A DNA stretch of 64,000 nucleotides from Paenibacillus sp. KS-LC4 (GTDB lineage Bacteria; Bacillota; Bacilli; Paenibacillales; Paenibacillaceae), in NCBI RefSeq assembly GCF_036894955.1, contig NZ_CP145905.1, forward strand, positions 1,371,501 through 1,435,500. The letters run 5' to 3'. The notes beneath the pieces were generated by a model. That model made no database searches. It had not been told where the DNA came from and saw only the letters and a list, made by a program, of their open reading frames with translations. Each line of letters opens with the position of its first letter. The stretch's first letter is position 1. The translations under genes were made by a program, and so were the position numbers. Below are positions 36,480-46,186 of this stretch, piece after piece.

Positions 36480-38720
36480 TTATTTACTTTCTATCGTTGC
36501 CAGTGCCTGCTGCATGGCAGAGGTGAAGTTGAATTCACGACCCTGTGATTGCTCAGGAGGCAGCGCTGCAAGCTGGGCTATGCGCCGCTCGACCTCGGCT
36601 TTAATTTCCAACGCCCGCGAACGGTAAGCATCCGCATTTCCAGCGTCGCTGCTCATAGCAGCAACATATTCTACAATGGCATGATCGTACAAAACGATAT
36701 CCCATCGGAATTTGCTAATGCCCTCTTCCAGCACTTTAAGCATTTCTGTTGTGTTGCCGTCCTTTTTGAAATTTTCGTATTGAGCCAAAATAAAGGTGCG
36801 ATTATAAGGATCATTCGCTTTGCCCGCTGCAAGCGTCTGCAGCGCCTGTTCTTTCATTGTAGCATTTTGCGTTTGCTCATAGGCCTGCATGAGCCATTCA
36901 TATTTCGTCAGGCTGAAAACGGAATGATCAGGCGATATCTTAATGGCCTTGTCAAGTGAAGGCAGCAATTGGTTAAGCTGAGCCTGTCCGGCAGCAGCCG
37001 TGTTGTACGTTTCCTGGAATGTGTGGTTTGCGCTGTTCTCGCGTGCGGAGCCGATTAGCAGGACAACCGCCAGCACACCGATTGCAGATGGATAGATCCA
37101 TTTCATGGTGCTGCCTTGCACATGCTCTGTTTCTTGTTTAAACGCTAACGATTTGCCATACGGTGCAAGCATCGCACCTAAGCTGATGAACAGCAAGGTG
37201 CTCAAATAGACGTAGCTCATATCAAAATCAATGGCGCTATGCAGCAGCAGCGTCGTGGCCAAAATAAAAAAGATCAAGTGGCTGCCTCGGCGTTCCGGGT
37301 GACGAATATAAGAGCGGATGTATAAGAAATAGACGTATACAAGCAGCCCAATCAGCGCAGCAAACCCGATCCAGCCTACCTCAACCAGCGTTTGAATAAA
37401 GAAGCTGTGCGCTTGTCTGCTCCAATAGGGATTGTTCTGGTATTGCTCATAAAGAGCCTGCCAGCCGCCTCCGCCTGCTCCGAGCAGCGGATAATCCTTG
37501 GCAACCTTAAGACCATCCTCATAGAAGGTCCAGCGCTCGAGAACGCTGTGCTGCTGCAAGTTGATGTTTTCAAAGCGGGAAGCGATTTTTTCGGGCAGCA
37601 GATCACGTATGCCATCGCTTGTAATAAGCAATACGGCTGCTAGCAGTCCGACAATGATAATCGCAACGGGAAAAGCAACAAATGACCATTTGCGCTGTGC
37701 AAGGCGCTCACTCTTTTTTTCAATCCAAGGAAATAGCTTGTTGTGTATAAGTAGGATTAGCGCTGTATTCACAAGGGCAGCGCCAGCAAGCAGTGCCCAG
37801 CTTTGCAGCGGCAGCTTGTCGAACATTGAAATCGTCGTTGCTGCTTTCGTTCCGGTAGGCTGGACAATTGCGGAAATCGCTTCGGTATTAGCCGTAATTT
37901 TGCCCAAAATAACGAGAGTCAGCAAAGCGGATAAACCAGCATAAACGACATAAGCAAACTGTCTAGCCAGCTTTAGGAAAGGCAGAATCACAATGAGCAT
38001 TACAGGTATGATAACGATGGCGCCCCGCGAATAAGCGAGAAAAAAGGAAATTAAAATCGGTACGAGCATAATGGAATTAGCAAGACGCATGTACCAGCGC
38101 TCACAGGTTGCCGCATAATAAGCGGCAACCAGAAAGATGGCAATCAGGAAGCCGGCGTAAGTATTGGAATATTGAAAAACGGAGCTGAGCCGGTAGCCGT
38201 CATGGGCAAGCCACATAGCGTCTTTGTAATATTGCTGGCCGAACAAGTTCAGCAGGCCGAAAAAAACGATTAAATAGGCGGACAGCATAACTCCATATTC
38301 CAGCCATTTGCGCATCTGTACTTTTCCAGCGGCATATAGACTGGTCAGAAACAGGGCGGCGAGCAGGAAAAAGACAAACGTCATAAACTTGGCATAATAG
38401 CTGGAGACAGCCTGCATGGAAGAGAGCCAGTAAATGGCCGGCAGCAGCAAAATCGCAAGCGACAGCACGCTGCGGTGGTTGTTCAGCCTCCAGCCCGTGA
38501 GATAAGCGTACAAGGCGGTTGCGGCGAGTAAAACGTAGCCATAGATGGCTGCGTTGTAAATGGGAGATTCGAAGGCATACTCATAGCCGTTGAATAATCC
38601 GCGATCGTATGGGAAAATTAGGACGAACAAGGCTAACCCGAGCGTCAGTAACCCTTGCAGCAGCGGCTGCTCTTTTGCTAATCCCGCTGTGTTTTGTGTT
38701 GCATTTTTCCTAGCACTCAT
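36480..38720 (-). CDS. O-antigen ligase/polymerase-like (Wzy_C) membrane protein
   Basis: 746 residues. About twelve hydrophobic segments span residues 20-540, with a Wzy_C-type region around GAGGGGWQALYEQYQNNPYWSRQAH (about 430-455) in a large external loop. A soluble, helical, repeat-like C-terminus (about 570-746) follows. Such proteins polymerise or ligate lipid-linked glycans outside the membrane. The start at 38720 follows AAGGAG at 9 bases. It is divergent from the AT-rich ABC glycan cluster. Polymerase versus ligase cannot be decided. Confidence 0.85.
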   Translation of the reverse strand: MSARKNATQNTAGLAKEQPLLQGLLTLGLALFVLIFPYDRGLFNGYEYAFESPIYNAAIYGYVLLAATALYAYLTGWRLNNHRSVLSLAILLLPAIYWLSSMQAVSSYYAKFMTFVFFLLAALFLTSLYAAGKVQMRKWLEYGVMLSAYLIVFFGLLNLFGQQYYKDAMWLAHDGYRLSSVFQYSNTYAGFLIAIFLVAAYYAATCERWYMRLANSIMLVPILISFFLAYSRGAIVIIPVMLIVILPFLKLARQFAYVVYAGLSALLTLVILGKITANTEAISAIVQPTGTKAATTISMFDKLPLQSWALLAGAALVNTALILLIHNKLFPWIEKKSERLAQRKWSFVAFPVAIIIVGLLAAVLLITSDGIRDLLPEKIASRFENINLQQHSVLERWTFYEDGLKVAKDYPLLGAGGGGWQALYEQYQNNPYWSRQAHSFFIQTLVEVGWIGFAALIGLLVYVYFLYIRSYIRHPERRGSHLIFFILATTLLLHSAIDFDMSYVYLSTLLFISLGAMLAPYGKSLAFKQETEHVQGSTMKWIYPSAIGVLAVVLLIGSARENSANHTFQETYNTAAAGQAQLNQLLPSLDKAIKISPDHSVFSLTKYEWLMQAYEQTQNATMKEQALQTLAAGKANDPYNRTFILAQYENFKKDGNTTEMLKVLEEGISKFRWDIVLYDHAIVEYVAAMSSDAGNADAYRSRALEIKAEVERRIAQLAALPPEQSQGREFNFTSAMQQALATIESK

Positions 38721-38922
38721 TAATATGTACTCCTTGTTTGCGTAGTAGTTTTCTTCATAGAGCTATTTTAACAAATGATGGGGGGGATTACTATATGGGG
38801 GAGGGGGATGAATGCCATTGGATGGCGATTTATGGTGACGCTCTGTGTTGAATTTCGTAATAATTTAGTGAAAAATGTTTCCAAGTTGCCATCAAGTTAT
38901 CATATTGGCTATTAAAATGAGG

Positions 38923-38928
38923 TATAAT
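38923..38928 (+). promoter_or_regulatory. Candidate -10 for the glycan cluster
   Basis: TATAAT at 38923-38928, 54 bases before the first ATPase gene, without a clear -35. The region 38721-38981 otherwise holds only a poly-G/A-rich stretch and no gene. Confidence 0.45.
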
Positions 38929-38981
38929 GAAACCAAATGTTCGGAAAACTTTTAAGATAAATGCGGAGGTTCTACAACCAA

Positions 38982-40346
38982 ATGACAGAACCAATTATTT
39001 CAGTTGCCCACGTTAGTAAACATTTTGAGATATATAGTAGTTCACAGGATCGGCTTAAACAGATGATTTTCCGGGGAAATAAACAATATTATCGAGAGTT
39101 CTGGGCGTTAAGAGATATTAATTTGGATATTTATAAAGGCGAAACAGTAGGTATTGTAGGAAGAAATGGCTCTGGGAAGAGCACACTCTTACAAATTATT
39201 GCAGGAACTCTCTTGCCAACCTCAGGTAAAGTGACTGTCAATGGGAAAGTTGCCGCACTTCTTGAGTTAGGCAGCGGATTTAATATGCAGTACACAGGAA
39301 AAGAAAATGTATATCTTAATGGCGCTATTTGGGGCTTAAATGAATCACAAATAGATAAGCTATATGATGAGATTGTAGACTTTTCAGAAATAGGCGATTT
39401 TATGAATCAGCCAATATCTACCTACTCTTCTGGGATGATAGTTAGGCTTGCTTTTGCCGTTCAAGCAGTTATTCCAAAGGATGTTCTCATTGTAGATGAG
39501 GCATTAGCAGTTGGAGATGAATTGTTTCAACGCAAATGCTATGCGAAAATTGAACAATTTAAAAAGAGCGGCGGAACGATTTTATACGTTTCTCATTCGG
39601 GTGCGTCTGTTATAGAATTATGTGATAGAGCAATGCTTCTTGATTCTGGAGAGCAGATTATAATTGGAAAGAGCAAAAGCGTAGTTAGTCTATATCATAA
39701 GCTTCTTTATGCTTCTCCTGAGAGAAAACAGCAGGTGCGTGATGATATTATTCGTCAAGTATCTGAACTTGATAATGAGTTGGAAGAAGAAGTGATCGAT
39801 ACAGTCCTTATTCAAGAGGATCAGGTGTCAGCTAGCGAAGATAACATTTGTTCAGAACTGGAAGATTATTTTGATGCAGGGCTGCTGGATAATATTAGAC
39901 CTGTTGAGTACGATGAGGATGGAGCAAAAATATTTGAAGCAGGCATTTATAATGAAGAAGGTGCACAGGTAAATGTTTTGGCATCTGGCCAACCTTATCT
40001 ATTTAAATATAAAGTAAAATTTGAGAAGAAGCATCATAATGTGCGATTTGGCTTTTTAATTAAAACGATGAATGGATTTGGTTTGGGAGGCGCAGCCTCT
40101 GCCAAGTATGGCAAGCAAATAAACCAAGTAAACAGCGGCTCCGAAATTAAAGTGGAATTTCGTTTTGTGCCAAGGCTTAATACGGGAATTTATTTTCTGA
40201 ACGGAGGAGTGCTGGCTGATTCGAATAAGGGAGAGACCTTTATTCATCGTGTTATTGATATAAGCGCTTTTAGAATTAGGGTGAATGAGGAAGCCCTATT
40301 TACCGAATATGTAGATTTTGAAGTTGAGAGTAAAGTGTTTGAGTGA
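38982..40346 (+). CDS. Polysaccharide ABC exporter ATPase (Wzt/TagH-like) with C-terminal glycan-binding domain, copy 1
   Basis: 454 residues. The N-terminal cassette has GRNGSGKST, the subfamily block AALLELGSGFN, signature YSSGMIVRLAFA and IVDEALAVGD. An acidic linker (about 255-315) precedes a beta-rich Wzt_C-like domain (about 315-450). In O9a-type systems such domains recognise the capped end of the glycan. ATG 38982 follows GGAGG (12 bases); the upstream ATG 38961 has no site. AT-rich. The sulfotransferase gene follows directly. It is a homologue of the second ATPase at 43462, with an unrelated-looking C-terminus. Confidence 0.88.
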   Translation: MTEPIISVAHVSKHFEIYSSSQDRLKQMIFRGNKQYYREFWALRDINLDIYKGETVGIVGRNGSGKSTLLQIIAGTLLPTSGKVTVNGKVAALLELGSGFNMQYTGKENVYLNGAIWGLNESQIDKLYDEIVDFSEIGDFMNQPISTYSSGMIVRLAFAVQAVIPKDVLIVDEALAVGDELFQRKCYAKIEQFKKSGGTILYVSHSGASVIELCDRAMLLDSGEQIIIGKSKSVVSLYHKLLYASPERKQQVRDDIIRQVSELDNELEEEVIDTVLIQEDQVSASEDNICSELEDYFDAGLLDNIRPVEYDEDGAKIFEAGIYNEEGAQVNVLASGQPYLFKYKVKFEKKHHNVRFGFLIKTMNGFGLGGAASAKYGKQINQVNSGSEIKVEFRFVPRLNTGIYFLNGGVLADSNKGETFIHRVIDISAFRIRVNEEALFTEYVDFEVESKVFE

Positions 40347-40363
40347 TAAGGAGCGAAAAAACA

Positions 40364-42010
40364 GTGGGATCCCTTCAATCAAAGGCAATTTGTATATTAG
40401 GCATGCATAGAAGCGGAACATCCGTACTTACTCGTGGTATTAATATTATGGGGGCATATTTAGGCAAAGAGGAGGATCTGATAAAGCCGAATTTTGATAA
40501 TCCGGATGGGTTTTGGGAGCATGCTAAAATTGTTCGCTTGCACGATCAAATCCTAGGTTTTTTGTCAGGATCATGGGACATGCTTGCAACCTTGAATGAC
40601 CAGTGGTGGAACGCTGAAGAAATGAATTACTACAAAGAACTTATGAAAGAATTGGTACGCGAACAATTTTCAGACGCTCCTTTATGGGCATGGAAAGATC
40701 CGAGAAGCTGTTTGTTGCTTCCCTTATGGAAAAATGTTCTTAGAGAGTTGAATATTGAATTGAGCGTAGTTTTTATGACTAGGCACCCTTATGAGGTTTC
40801 ATCGTCTTTAAATAATCGCAATGGGTTTCAGGAAAATATTTCACTTGCAATGTGGACGCTAAATACTCTCAGTGCGCTAAAATATTGCGAAGATGAAAAT
40901 GTTCGATTTATACATTTTGATCGCTTCTTAAAGGAACCAGCTCAAACCATTGAAAAGCTGTCCGAATCTTTACATTGGCTAGCGATGTCTTCAGAAGAAT
41001 TGGAGAATGTTCAAAATCGGATTGAACAACATATAAAGCCAGCATTACGACATTCACATATTGATGATAGTGAACTTGAAATGGCGCCGAAAATAGTTAA
41101 AGAGACTTATCAATTGCTTTTGCTTTTTGAGAAGAAGCCTGAATTATTTAATGATAAAAATGCTGCTATAAGGCAGCTTTATTCGTCTTATCAAGAGTAT
41201 TCACAACTTTTCTGTAAAATGAATTTTGTCCCGTTTACGACGAAAGTTTATTTACCTACTGAAGAGGGATATTCGGAAATGCTTGTCTCAAGTGCATCAT
41301 CTAAGGCGGATGGTTCCAGACAAGAAGTGAGTATAAAAGTTAAGGGGAAGCTGCATCAAGGAGAGTTTAGAATTGATCCTGTGGACATTCCTGCCTATGT
41401 AGAAATTGAATCTCTACAATTGCTTCAAGGAGATGGAAAATCTCTTCTTCATATTTGGGATTATAAAAATGGATTTAATGAATTAAATGAATTATATGAT
41501 ATTCAACTATTAACTAGAGGTAATCAGTACTGTTTCGTATCGAAGACATATGATCCACAATTGACTATAATTTCTCCTGTTACAATAGAAAATCCAGTAA
41601 TTAAGTTAATTTTAAAGGTTGTACATCTTCCTTCCGAACTTGGTGCTTTTATTAGCCAGCATTTAATTTCGGATAGGCTGCAAAAGGAGATAGATGACAA
41701 CAGAAGAATTTTATCAGCATTAGAACGCAAGACAGAAAATTTGAAAGAAAATTTGACTGAAAAATTAAATGATGCACTCTCGACTTTGCAGCACAATAAA
41801 ATAGCCTATAGTAAGGAACTGCAAAATCTTTTGGAGATGAATCAAGCCAAAGAGATCTACTTGCAAAATATAATGGAAAAGCTCGAAGCTAGTAATAAAT
41901 TAAACAATGAGCTTGAAAGGGAAATGCTGGCGATTCAGCAGACCATCAGTTATCGTTTTATGAGGAAGATAGGAAGGCTGAAAAATCGGTTTAAGTCAAC
42001 TAATAAATAA
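40364..42010 (+). CDS. Sulfotransferase with beta module and C-terminal coiled coil
   Basis: 548 residues. The sulfotransferase domain (about 1-280) has the PAPS 5-prime-phosphosulfate loop GMHRSGTSVLTRG (about 13-25) and a 3-prime-phosphate region VVFMTRHPYEVSSSL (about 135-149). A beta-rich module (about 290-425), a coiled coil (about 435-528) and a basic tail (SYRFMRKIGRLKNRF) follow. The same three parts follow the methyltransferase at 44674. GTG 40364 is chosen because AAGGAG is 10 bases upstream; an earlier GTG at 40343 lacks a site. The APS kinase gene next door supplies PAPS. It probably sulfates the exported glycan, possibly as a chain cap. Confidence 0.85.
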   Translation: MGSLQSKAICILGMHRSGTSVLTRGINIMGAYLGKEEDLIKPNFDNPDGFWEHAKIVRLHDQILGFLSGSWDMLATLNDQWWNAEEMNYYKELMKELVREQFSDAPLWAWKDPRSCLLLPLWKNVLRELNIELSVVFMTRHPYEVSSSLNNRNGFQENISLAMWTLNTLSALKYCEDENVRFIHFDRFLKEPAQTIEKLSESLHWLAMSSEELENVQNRIEQHIKPALRHSHIDDSELEMAPKIVKETYQLLLLFEKKPELFNDKNAAIRQLYSSYQEYSQLFCKMNFVPFTTKVYLPTEEGYSEMLVSSASSKADGSRQEVSIKVKGKLHQGEFRIDPVDIPAYVEIESLQLLQGDGKSLLHIWDYKNGFNELNELYDIQLLTRGNQYCFVSKTYDPQLTIISPVTIENPVIKLILKVVHLPSELGAFISQHLISDRLQKEIDDNRRILSALERKTENLKENLTEKLNDALSTLQHNKIAYSKELQNLLEMNQAKEIYLQNIMEKLEASNKLNNELEREMLAIQQTISYRFMRKIGRLKNRFKSTNK

Positions 42011-42029
42011 TGCAAAATAGGGTGGACAT

Positions 42030-42632
42030 ATGGAGAGAAATGAGCAGCTGACGTTTCAACAATATACAGTTACAAAAGAAATGAGACAGCAGCAAAATAA
42101 CCATAAAAGCTGTGTTATTTGGTTTACTGGATTGTCTGGTTCAGGGAAATCAACCTTGGCAAATGCTGTAGAAGCCTATTTTTTTGAAAACCAGCTTAAA
42201 TCCTATGTGCTCGACGGGGACAACATACGGATGGGACTAAATAAAAACCTTGGTTTTTCTGTTGCCGATCGAACGGAAAATATTAGGCGTATTGGGGAAG
42301 TAGCAAAGCTGTTCACAGACGCGGGGATCATTACGTTAGCTGCATTTATCTCTCCCTTTAACGAAGATAGGCAAGCAGTCAGAGAGCTTTTTGCGCCAGG
42401 AGAATTTATAGAAGTTTATGTGAAATGCTCATTGGATACTTGTGAGAAAAGAGATACAAAGGGGTTATATAAAAAGGCCCGCAATGGAGATATCCAAAAT
42501 TTTACAGGGATAGACTCTCCTTATGAGGTGCCAATAAACCCTGAAATTACAATCGAAACAGAAAATAAGTCCATTATAGATAGTATAGAAGTTATTATTC
42601 AATATTTAAAACAAAATGATGTTGTTGTCTAA
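42030..42632 (+). CDS. cysC: Adenylylsulfate (APS) kinase
   Basis: 200 residues, single CysC domain. It has P-loop GLSGSGKST (about 34-42), DGDNIR, the FxPxxxxR-like region [13 protein letters not shown] and [22 protein letters not shown]. It phosphorylates APS to PAPS, the sulfate donor. AGGGTGG precedes the ATG. Its place between a sulfotransferase and a glycan export permease, rather than with cysteine biosynthesis genes, points to PAPS supply for glycan sulfation. ATP sulfurylase is not in the window. Confidence 0.93.
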   Translation: MERNEQLTFQQYTVTKEMRQQQNNHKSCVIWFTGLSGSGKSTLANAVEAYFFENQLKSYVLDGDNIRMGLNKNLGFSVADRTENIRRIGEVAKLFTDAGIITLAAFISPFNEDRQAVRELFAPGEFIEVYVKCSLDTCEKRDTKGLYKKARNGDIQNFTGIDSPYEVPINPEITIETENKSIIDSIEVIIQYLKQNDVVV

Positions 42633-42680
42633 TCAGAGGCAGGAGTAGCCCGCTATTAAGGAAATGCGAGGTCATTAAAA

Positions 42681-43472
42681 ATGGTTCAAACGTTATGGAA
42701 GCAAAAAAATTTAATTAATCAATTTGTTAAACGTGAAGTATCAGGACGATATAAAGGCTCATATCTGGGAATGGTTTGGTCATTCATAAATCCTCTGATG
42801 ATGCTAATCATTTATACTTACTTTTTCAGCGTTGTATTCAGAGCAAAATGGGGTGGAGGAGCAGGAGAAAGTCAGGTTGAGTTTGCTTTGATTTTGTTTT
42901 GTGGTCTTATTACCTTTAATTTCTTTTCTGATATTATAACCCGCTCTCCGGCTATCATTGTAAGCAACCCCAACTATGTTAAAAAGGTTGTTTTTCCATT
43001 AGAAATTTTGCCAGTAACGATTGTAGGAGCTGCTTTTGTCCATTTTTTAATCAGCTTTGGGATACTATTGGTGGCTTTAATCTTGCTAATGGGAGTAATA
43101 AATTGGACAATTATATTAGTGCCTTTAGTTATGCTACCACTGGCGCTTATGACACTGGGATTATCTTGGTTTTTTGCTTCACTCGGCGTATTTATAAGAG
43201 ATATTGGCCAATTTTTAGGTGTCGCCGTTCAAGCATTAATGTTTTTGAGTCCTATATTCTATCCTATTTCTATCATTCCGGAAAATTTAAGAGGAATTTA
43301 TTATATAAATCCTATTAGTCATGTAGTAGAGGATATGAGGAAAGTCATTATATTAGGCCAATTTCCAAGTTGGTCTTGGTTATTGCTAGGAACTTCAATC
43401 GGTTTAATTACAACCTGGCTAGGTTATTATTGGTTCTCCAAAACGAAAGGTGGATTTGCAGATGTCTTATGA
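42681..43472 (+). CDS. Polysaccharide ABC exporter permease (Wzm/TagG-like)
   Basis: 263 residues, six hydrophobic segments, ABC-2 polysaccharide exporter family. The N-terminal amphipathic stretch FVKREVSGRYKGSYLGMVWS and the SPIFYPISIIPENLRGIYYINP loop are typical of Wzm, KpsM and TagG. GAGGT lies 8 bases before the ATG. It overlaps the second Wzt-like ATPase gene by 11 bases. It is the only permease of this kind in the cluster although two ATPases are encoded. Confidence 0.92.
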   Translation: MVQTLWKQKNLINQFVKREVSGRYKGSYLGMVWSFINPLMMLIIYTYFFSVVFRAKWGGGAGESQVEFALILFCGLITFNFFSDIITRSPAIIVSNPNYVKKVVFPLEILPVTIVGAAFVHFLISFGILLVALILLMGVINWTIILVPLVMLPLALMTLGLSWFFASLGVFIRDIGQFLGVAVQALMFLSPIFYPISIIPENLRGIYYINPISHVVEDMRKVIILGQFPSWSWLLLGTSIGLITTWLGYYWFSKTKGGFADVL

Positions 43473-44664
43473 TCCTATAATCTCCTTACGACAAATTAGC
43501 AAGTCCTTTAAGATGTACGAAAAGCCAATAGATCGCTTAAAGCAAGTCATCATGCGCAAAAATAACTATAAAGAGTTCTGGCCGCTTAAGAACATCACAT
43601 TGGATATTTACAGAGGGCAGACCGTTGGCATCATCGGGAAAAATGGATCAGGCAAAAGTACGCTGCTGCAAATTATTGCTCAAACGTTGACTCCTACCGA
43701 AGGGGAAATAAATATTAATGGCAGAATTGCTGCTTTACTTGAACTCGGTAGCGGCTTCAACCCGGAATACACCGGTCGCGAAAATGCAATTATGAATGGA
43801 GCAATTAACGGTTTTACTTCCGCTCAAATTGAAGAAAGAATGGCGGCCATTGAGGCGTTTGCTGATATAGGGGAGTTCATGGATCAACCGGTTAAAACCT
43901 ATTCATCAGGCATGTACGTTCGTTTAGCTTTTTCCTGTGCTATTCATGTTGATCCCGATATTCTGATTGTTGATGAAGCTTTAGCAGTAGGAGATATGCA
44001 GTTTCAGCTAAAATGTATTGAAAAGATGAAGGCATTTAAGGAACAGGGGAAAACGATATTATTTGTAAGTCATGACGGGTATTCGATTCGCAATTTTTGC
44101 GATGAAGCGATTTGGTTAATAGATGGTCAAATTCATCAGCGTGGAGATGCTAATTCAGTAACGAAAGACTACGAAGATTTTATGAAGCATGGGCTCGACT
44201 CTATTGAATCTGATGAAAAGGCATTGCATGATGAAGAACGAAGCTCACAGGTTCTTACGATAAATAAAGTAGAATTCCGTGATGGACAAGGGGAATACAA
44301 AAAACATTTTCAATTCGGTGAAGATATATATATTGAGTTGGATTACCAGTTGCATCAATCCCAACAGGATCTGGTAGGGGGCATAGCTTTATTTGATAAG
44401 CAAGGTACATATATTTGTGGTTTGAATACGAAGCTCGATAAATATAAATTATCTGAACTTCCGGGTAGTTATAAATTAATTTTGAAATATGACAAAATAG
44501 CGTTGTTGCCTGGAACGTATTCAATTGATGTAGGTTTTTTTGAAAGCTCTGGTTTAGTTAGACTAGATTACAAGGCAAGATATGACTCTTTTAGAATAAG
44601 CTCAGAACGATATTTTGCAGAGGGACTTACATTTTTTGAACATGAATGGAGCCTTGAAAGGTAG
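43462..44664 (+). CDS. Polysaccharide ABC exporter ATPase (Wzt/TagH-like) with C-terminal glycan-binding domain, copy 2
   Basis: 400 residues. The cassette has GKNGSGKST, AALLELGSGFN, YSSGMYVRLAFS and ILIVDEALAVGD. A Wzt_C-like beta domain occupies about 255-400. The cassette is clearly similar to copy 1, but the C-terminal domain is different in sequence and shorter, as expected if each reads a different glycan end. ATG 43462 follows AAAGGTGG at 8 bases and overlaps the permease gene. The methyltransferase gene starts 9 bases after its stop. Confidence 0.9.
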   Translation: MSYDPIISLRQISKSFKMYEKPIDRLKQVIMRKNNYKEFWPLKNITLDIYRGQTVGIIGKNGSGKSTLLQIIAQTLTPTEGEININGRIAALLELGSGFNPEYTGRENAIMNGAINGFTSAQIEERMAAIEAFADIGEFMDQPVKTYSSGMYVRLAFSCAIHVDPDILIVDEALAVGDMQFQLKCIEKMKAFKEQGKTILFVSHDGYSIRNFCDEAIWLIDGQIHQRGDANSVTKDYEDFMKHGLDSIESDEKALHDEERSSQVLTINKVEFRDGQGEYKKHFQFGEDIYIELDYQLHQSQQDLVGGIALFDKQGTYICGLNTKLDKYKLSELPGSYKLILKYDKIALLPGTYSIDVGFFESSGLVRLDYKARYDSFRISSERYFAEGLTFFEHEWSLER

Positions 44665-44673
44665 CTGGTCAAT

Positions 44674-46152
44674 ATGAAATATGACTTTAATATAGATATG
44701 TCATCGGATAATTCATTATCGTTGATATTGCGAAACATTAGACCGAATTCTATCGTTTTGGAGTTTGGGCCAGCTAGAGGGTACATGACAGCTTATATGC
44801 AGCAGGAACTACAGTGTAAGGTTTATGGAGTAGAGATTGATCCAGAAGCAGCAGCAGTTGCAAAAAGTTTCACTGAGCAAATGATTGTATGTGATATTGA
44901 AACAATGATTTGGAAGGATAAACTGCCACCAAATATCATGTTTGATCATATCATTTTTGCTGATGTACTGGAGCATTTGCGTGATCCTGAGCAGGTTTTA
45001 AGAGAAGTAGCCGCCTATTTAACAGTAGATGGTACGATACTGAGCTCTATTCCAAACATAAGTCATTCAGCTGTCATTATGGAACTGCTGTCAGGAGAAT
45101 TTAAATATCGCTCTTTAGGCTTGCTTGATCATACCCACATTCGTTTTTTTACAAGATCCAGTGTAGAGAGATTAATAGAAGGAGCAGGCTTAGTTGCGAA
45201 GGAGTGGAACAGTACTTTATTGCACCCGGAGCATACAGAATTAAAAAAACAATATGCTGATCTTCCTATTGAAATAAGCCGATATCTAGAGCAGAGAAAG
45301 GACTCACATGTTTACCAGTTTATTACGATTTCAGGGAAGCCTGGGGAGCAAGCGGCTGCTGCATCCTATTTAGAATCGGATTACACATACACAGATTTTA
45401 TACAGTTGTTTTTCGAGACAGATGAAGGCTTTTCAGAAAGGGCTTCTCAGAAAAAGGCGATTATTACAAGCGATGGTGTGTATTTAAGCTACACATTCGA
45501 TAAAATGGATCTTGCACGTGGAAAAAGGCTCAGGCTAGACCCGACCAATTTTAAAGCTTTGATTCAAATTTCGACTATTACGTTAAAGAATCAGCATGCA
45601 GAAACCGTTATTGAGTTTAGGGGAGAAGACTTGTTTGAAATTATCCGTTTAGAACATAACATAGTCAATGTCGGGCGCTCCGAAAACTGCTTGTTTTATG
45701 TGACGGATAATGACCCGCAAATCTATCTGCATTTTAATCAACTCTTATTGGAGAATGTACATCAATTACATATTGAGATGCGTGTAATAAGAGAGAGTGA
45801 TCAGGTCATTACAAATCTAAATGAAATTTACGGACAGCAAATTATTAATTTGCAACAGCTTTCCAGGTCTAGAGAATTGCAACTAGAGCAGGCAGAAGTA
45901 CGTCTGGAGGAAGAACAGCAAATTATTAAAAATATAGAAGCGCAAAAAGCAGCTATTGAGCTGCAAAACCTAGAACTTAAACAAAGCTTAGCGGAGCAAA
46001 AAACAGCCTTGGAGCATCAAAGTTCATTATTAGAAGCAGCCATAAAACGAGAGCATGGAGTGCAATTGCAGCTAGAGAAGCTACTTACATCAAAAACATG
46101 GAGGTTGACCAAGCCTTTAAGAGTCATAAGTCGTTGGTTCATCAAAAAATAG
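44674..46152 (+). CDS. SAM methyltransferase with beta module and C-terminal coiled coil
   Basis: 492 residues. A class I SAM-dependent methyltransferase domain (about 10-225) has LEFGPARGYMT (motif I), GVEIDP and FADVLEHLRDPE. A beta-rich module (about 242-375), a coiled coil (about 380-470) and a basic C-terminus (SKTWRLTKPLRVISRW) follow. The organisation recalls WbdD-type chain terminators, in which a methyl cap is placed and the coiled coil sets chain length. Here no kinase domain is visible. It probably caps or modifies the exported glycan. It lies directly after Wzt copy 2. Confidence 0.82.
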   Translation: MKYDFNIDMSSDNSLSLILRNIRPNSIVLEFGPARGYMTAYMQQELQCKVYGVEIDPEAAAVAKSFTEQMIVCDIETMIWKDKLPPNIMFDHIIFADVLEHLRDPEQVLREVAAYLTVDGTILSSIPNISHSAVIMELLSGEFKYRSLGLLDHTHIRFFTRSSVERLIEGAGLVAKEWNSTLLHPEHTELKKQYADLPIEISRYLEQRKDSHVYQFITISGKPGEQAAAASYLESDYTYTDFIQLFFETDEGFSERASQKKAIITSDGVYLSYTFDKMDLARGKRLRLDPTNFKALIQISTITLKNQHAETVIEFRGEDLFEIIRLEHNIVNVGRSENCLFYVTDNDPQIYLHFNQLLLENVHQLHIEMRVIRESDQVITNLNEIYGQQIINLQQLSRSRELQLEQAEVRLEEEQQIIKNIEAQKAAIELQNLELKQSLAEQKTALEHQSSLLEAAIKREHGVQLQLEKLLTSKTWRLTKPLRVISRWFIKK

Positions 46153-46186
46153 GACTGTGATAATTTATGATGAAAGAGTGAAAACA

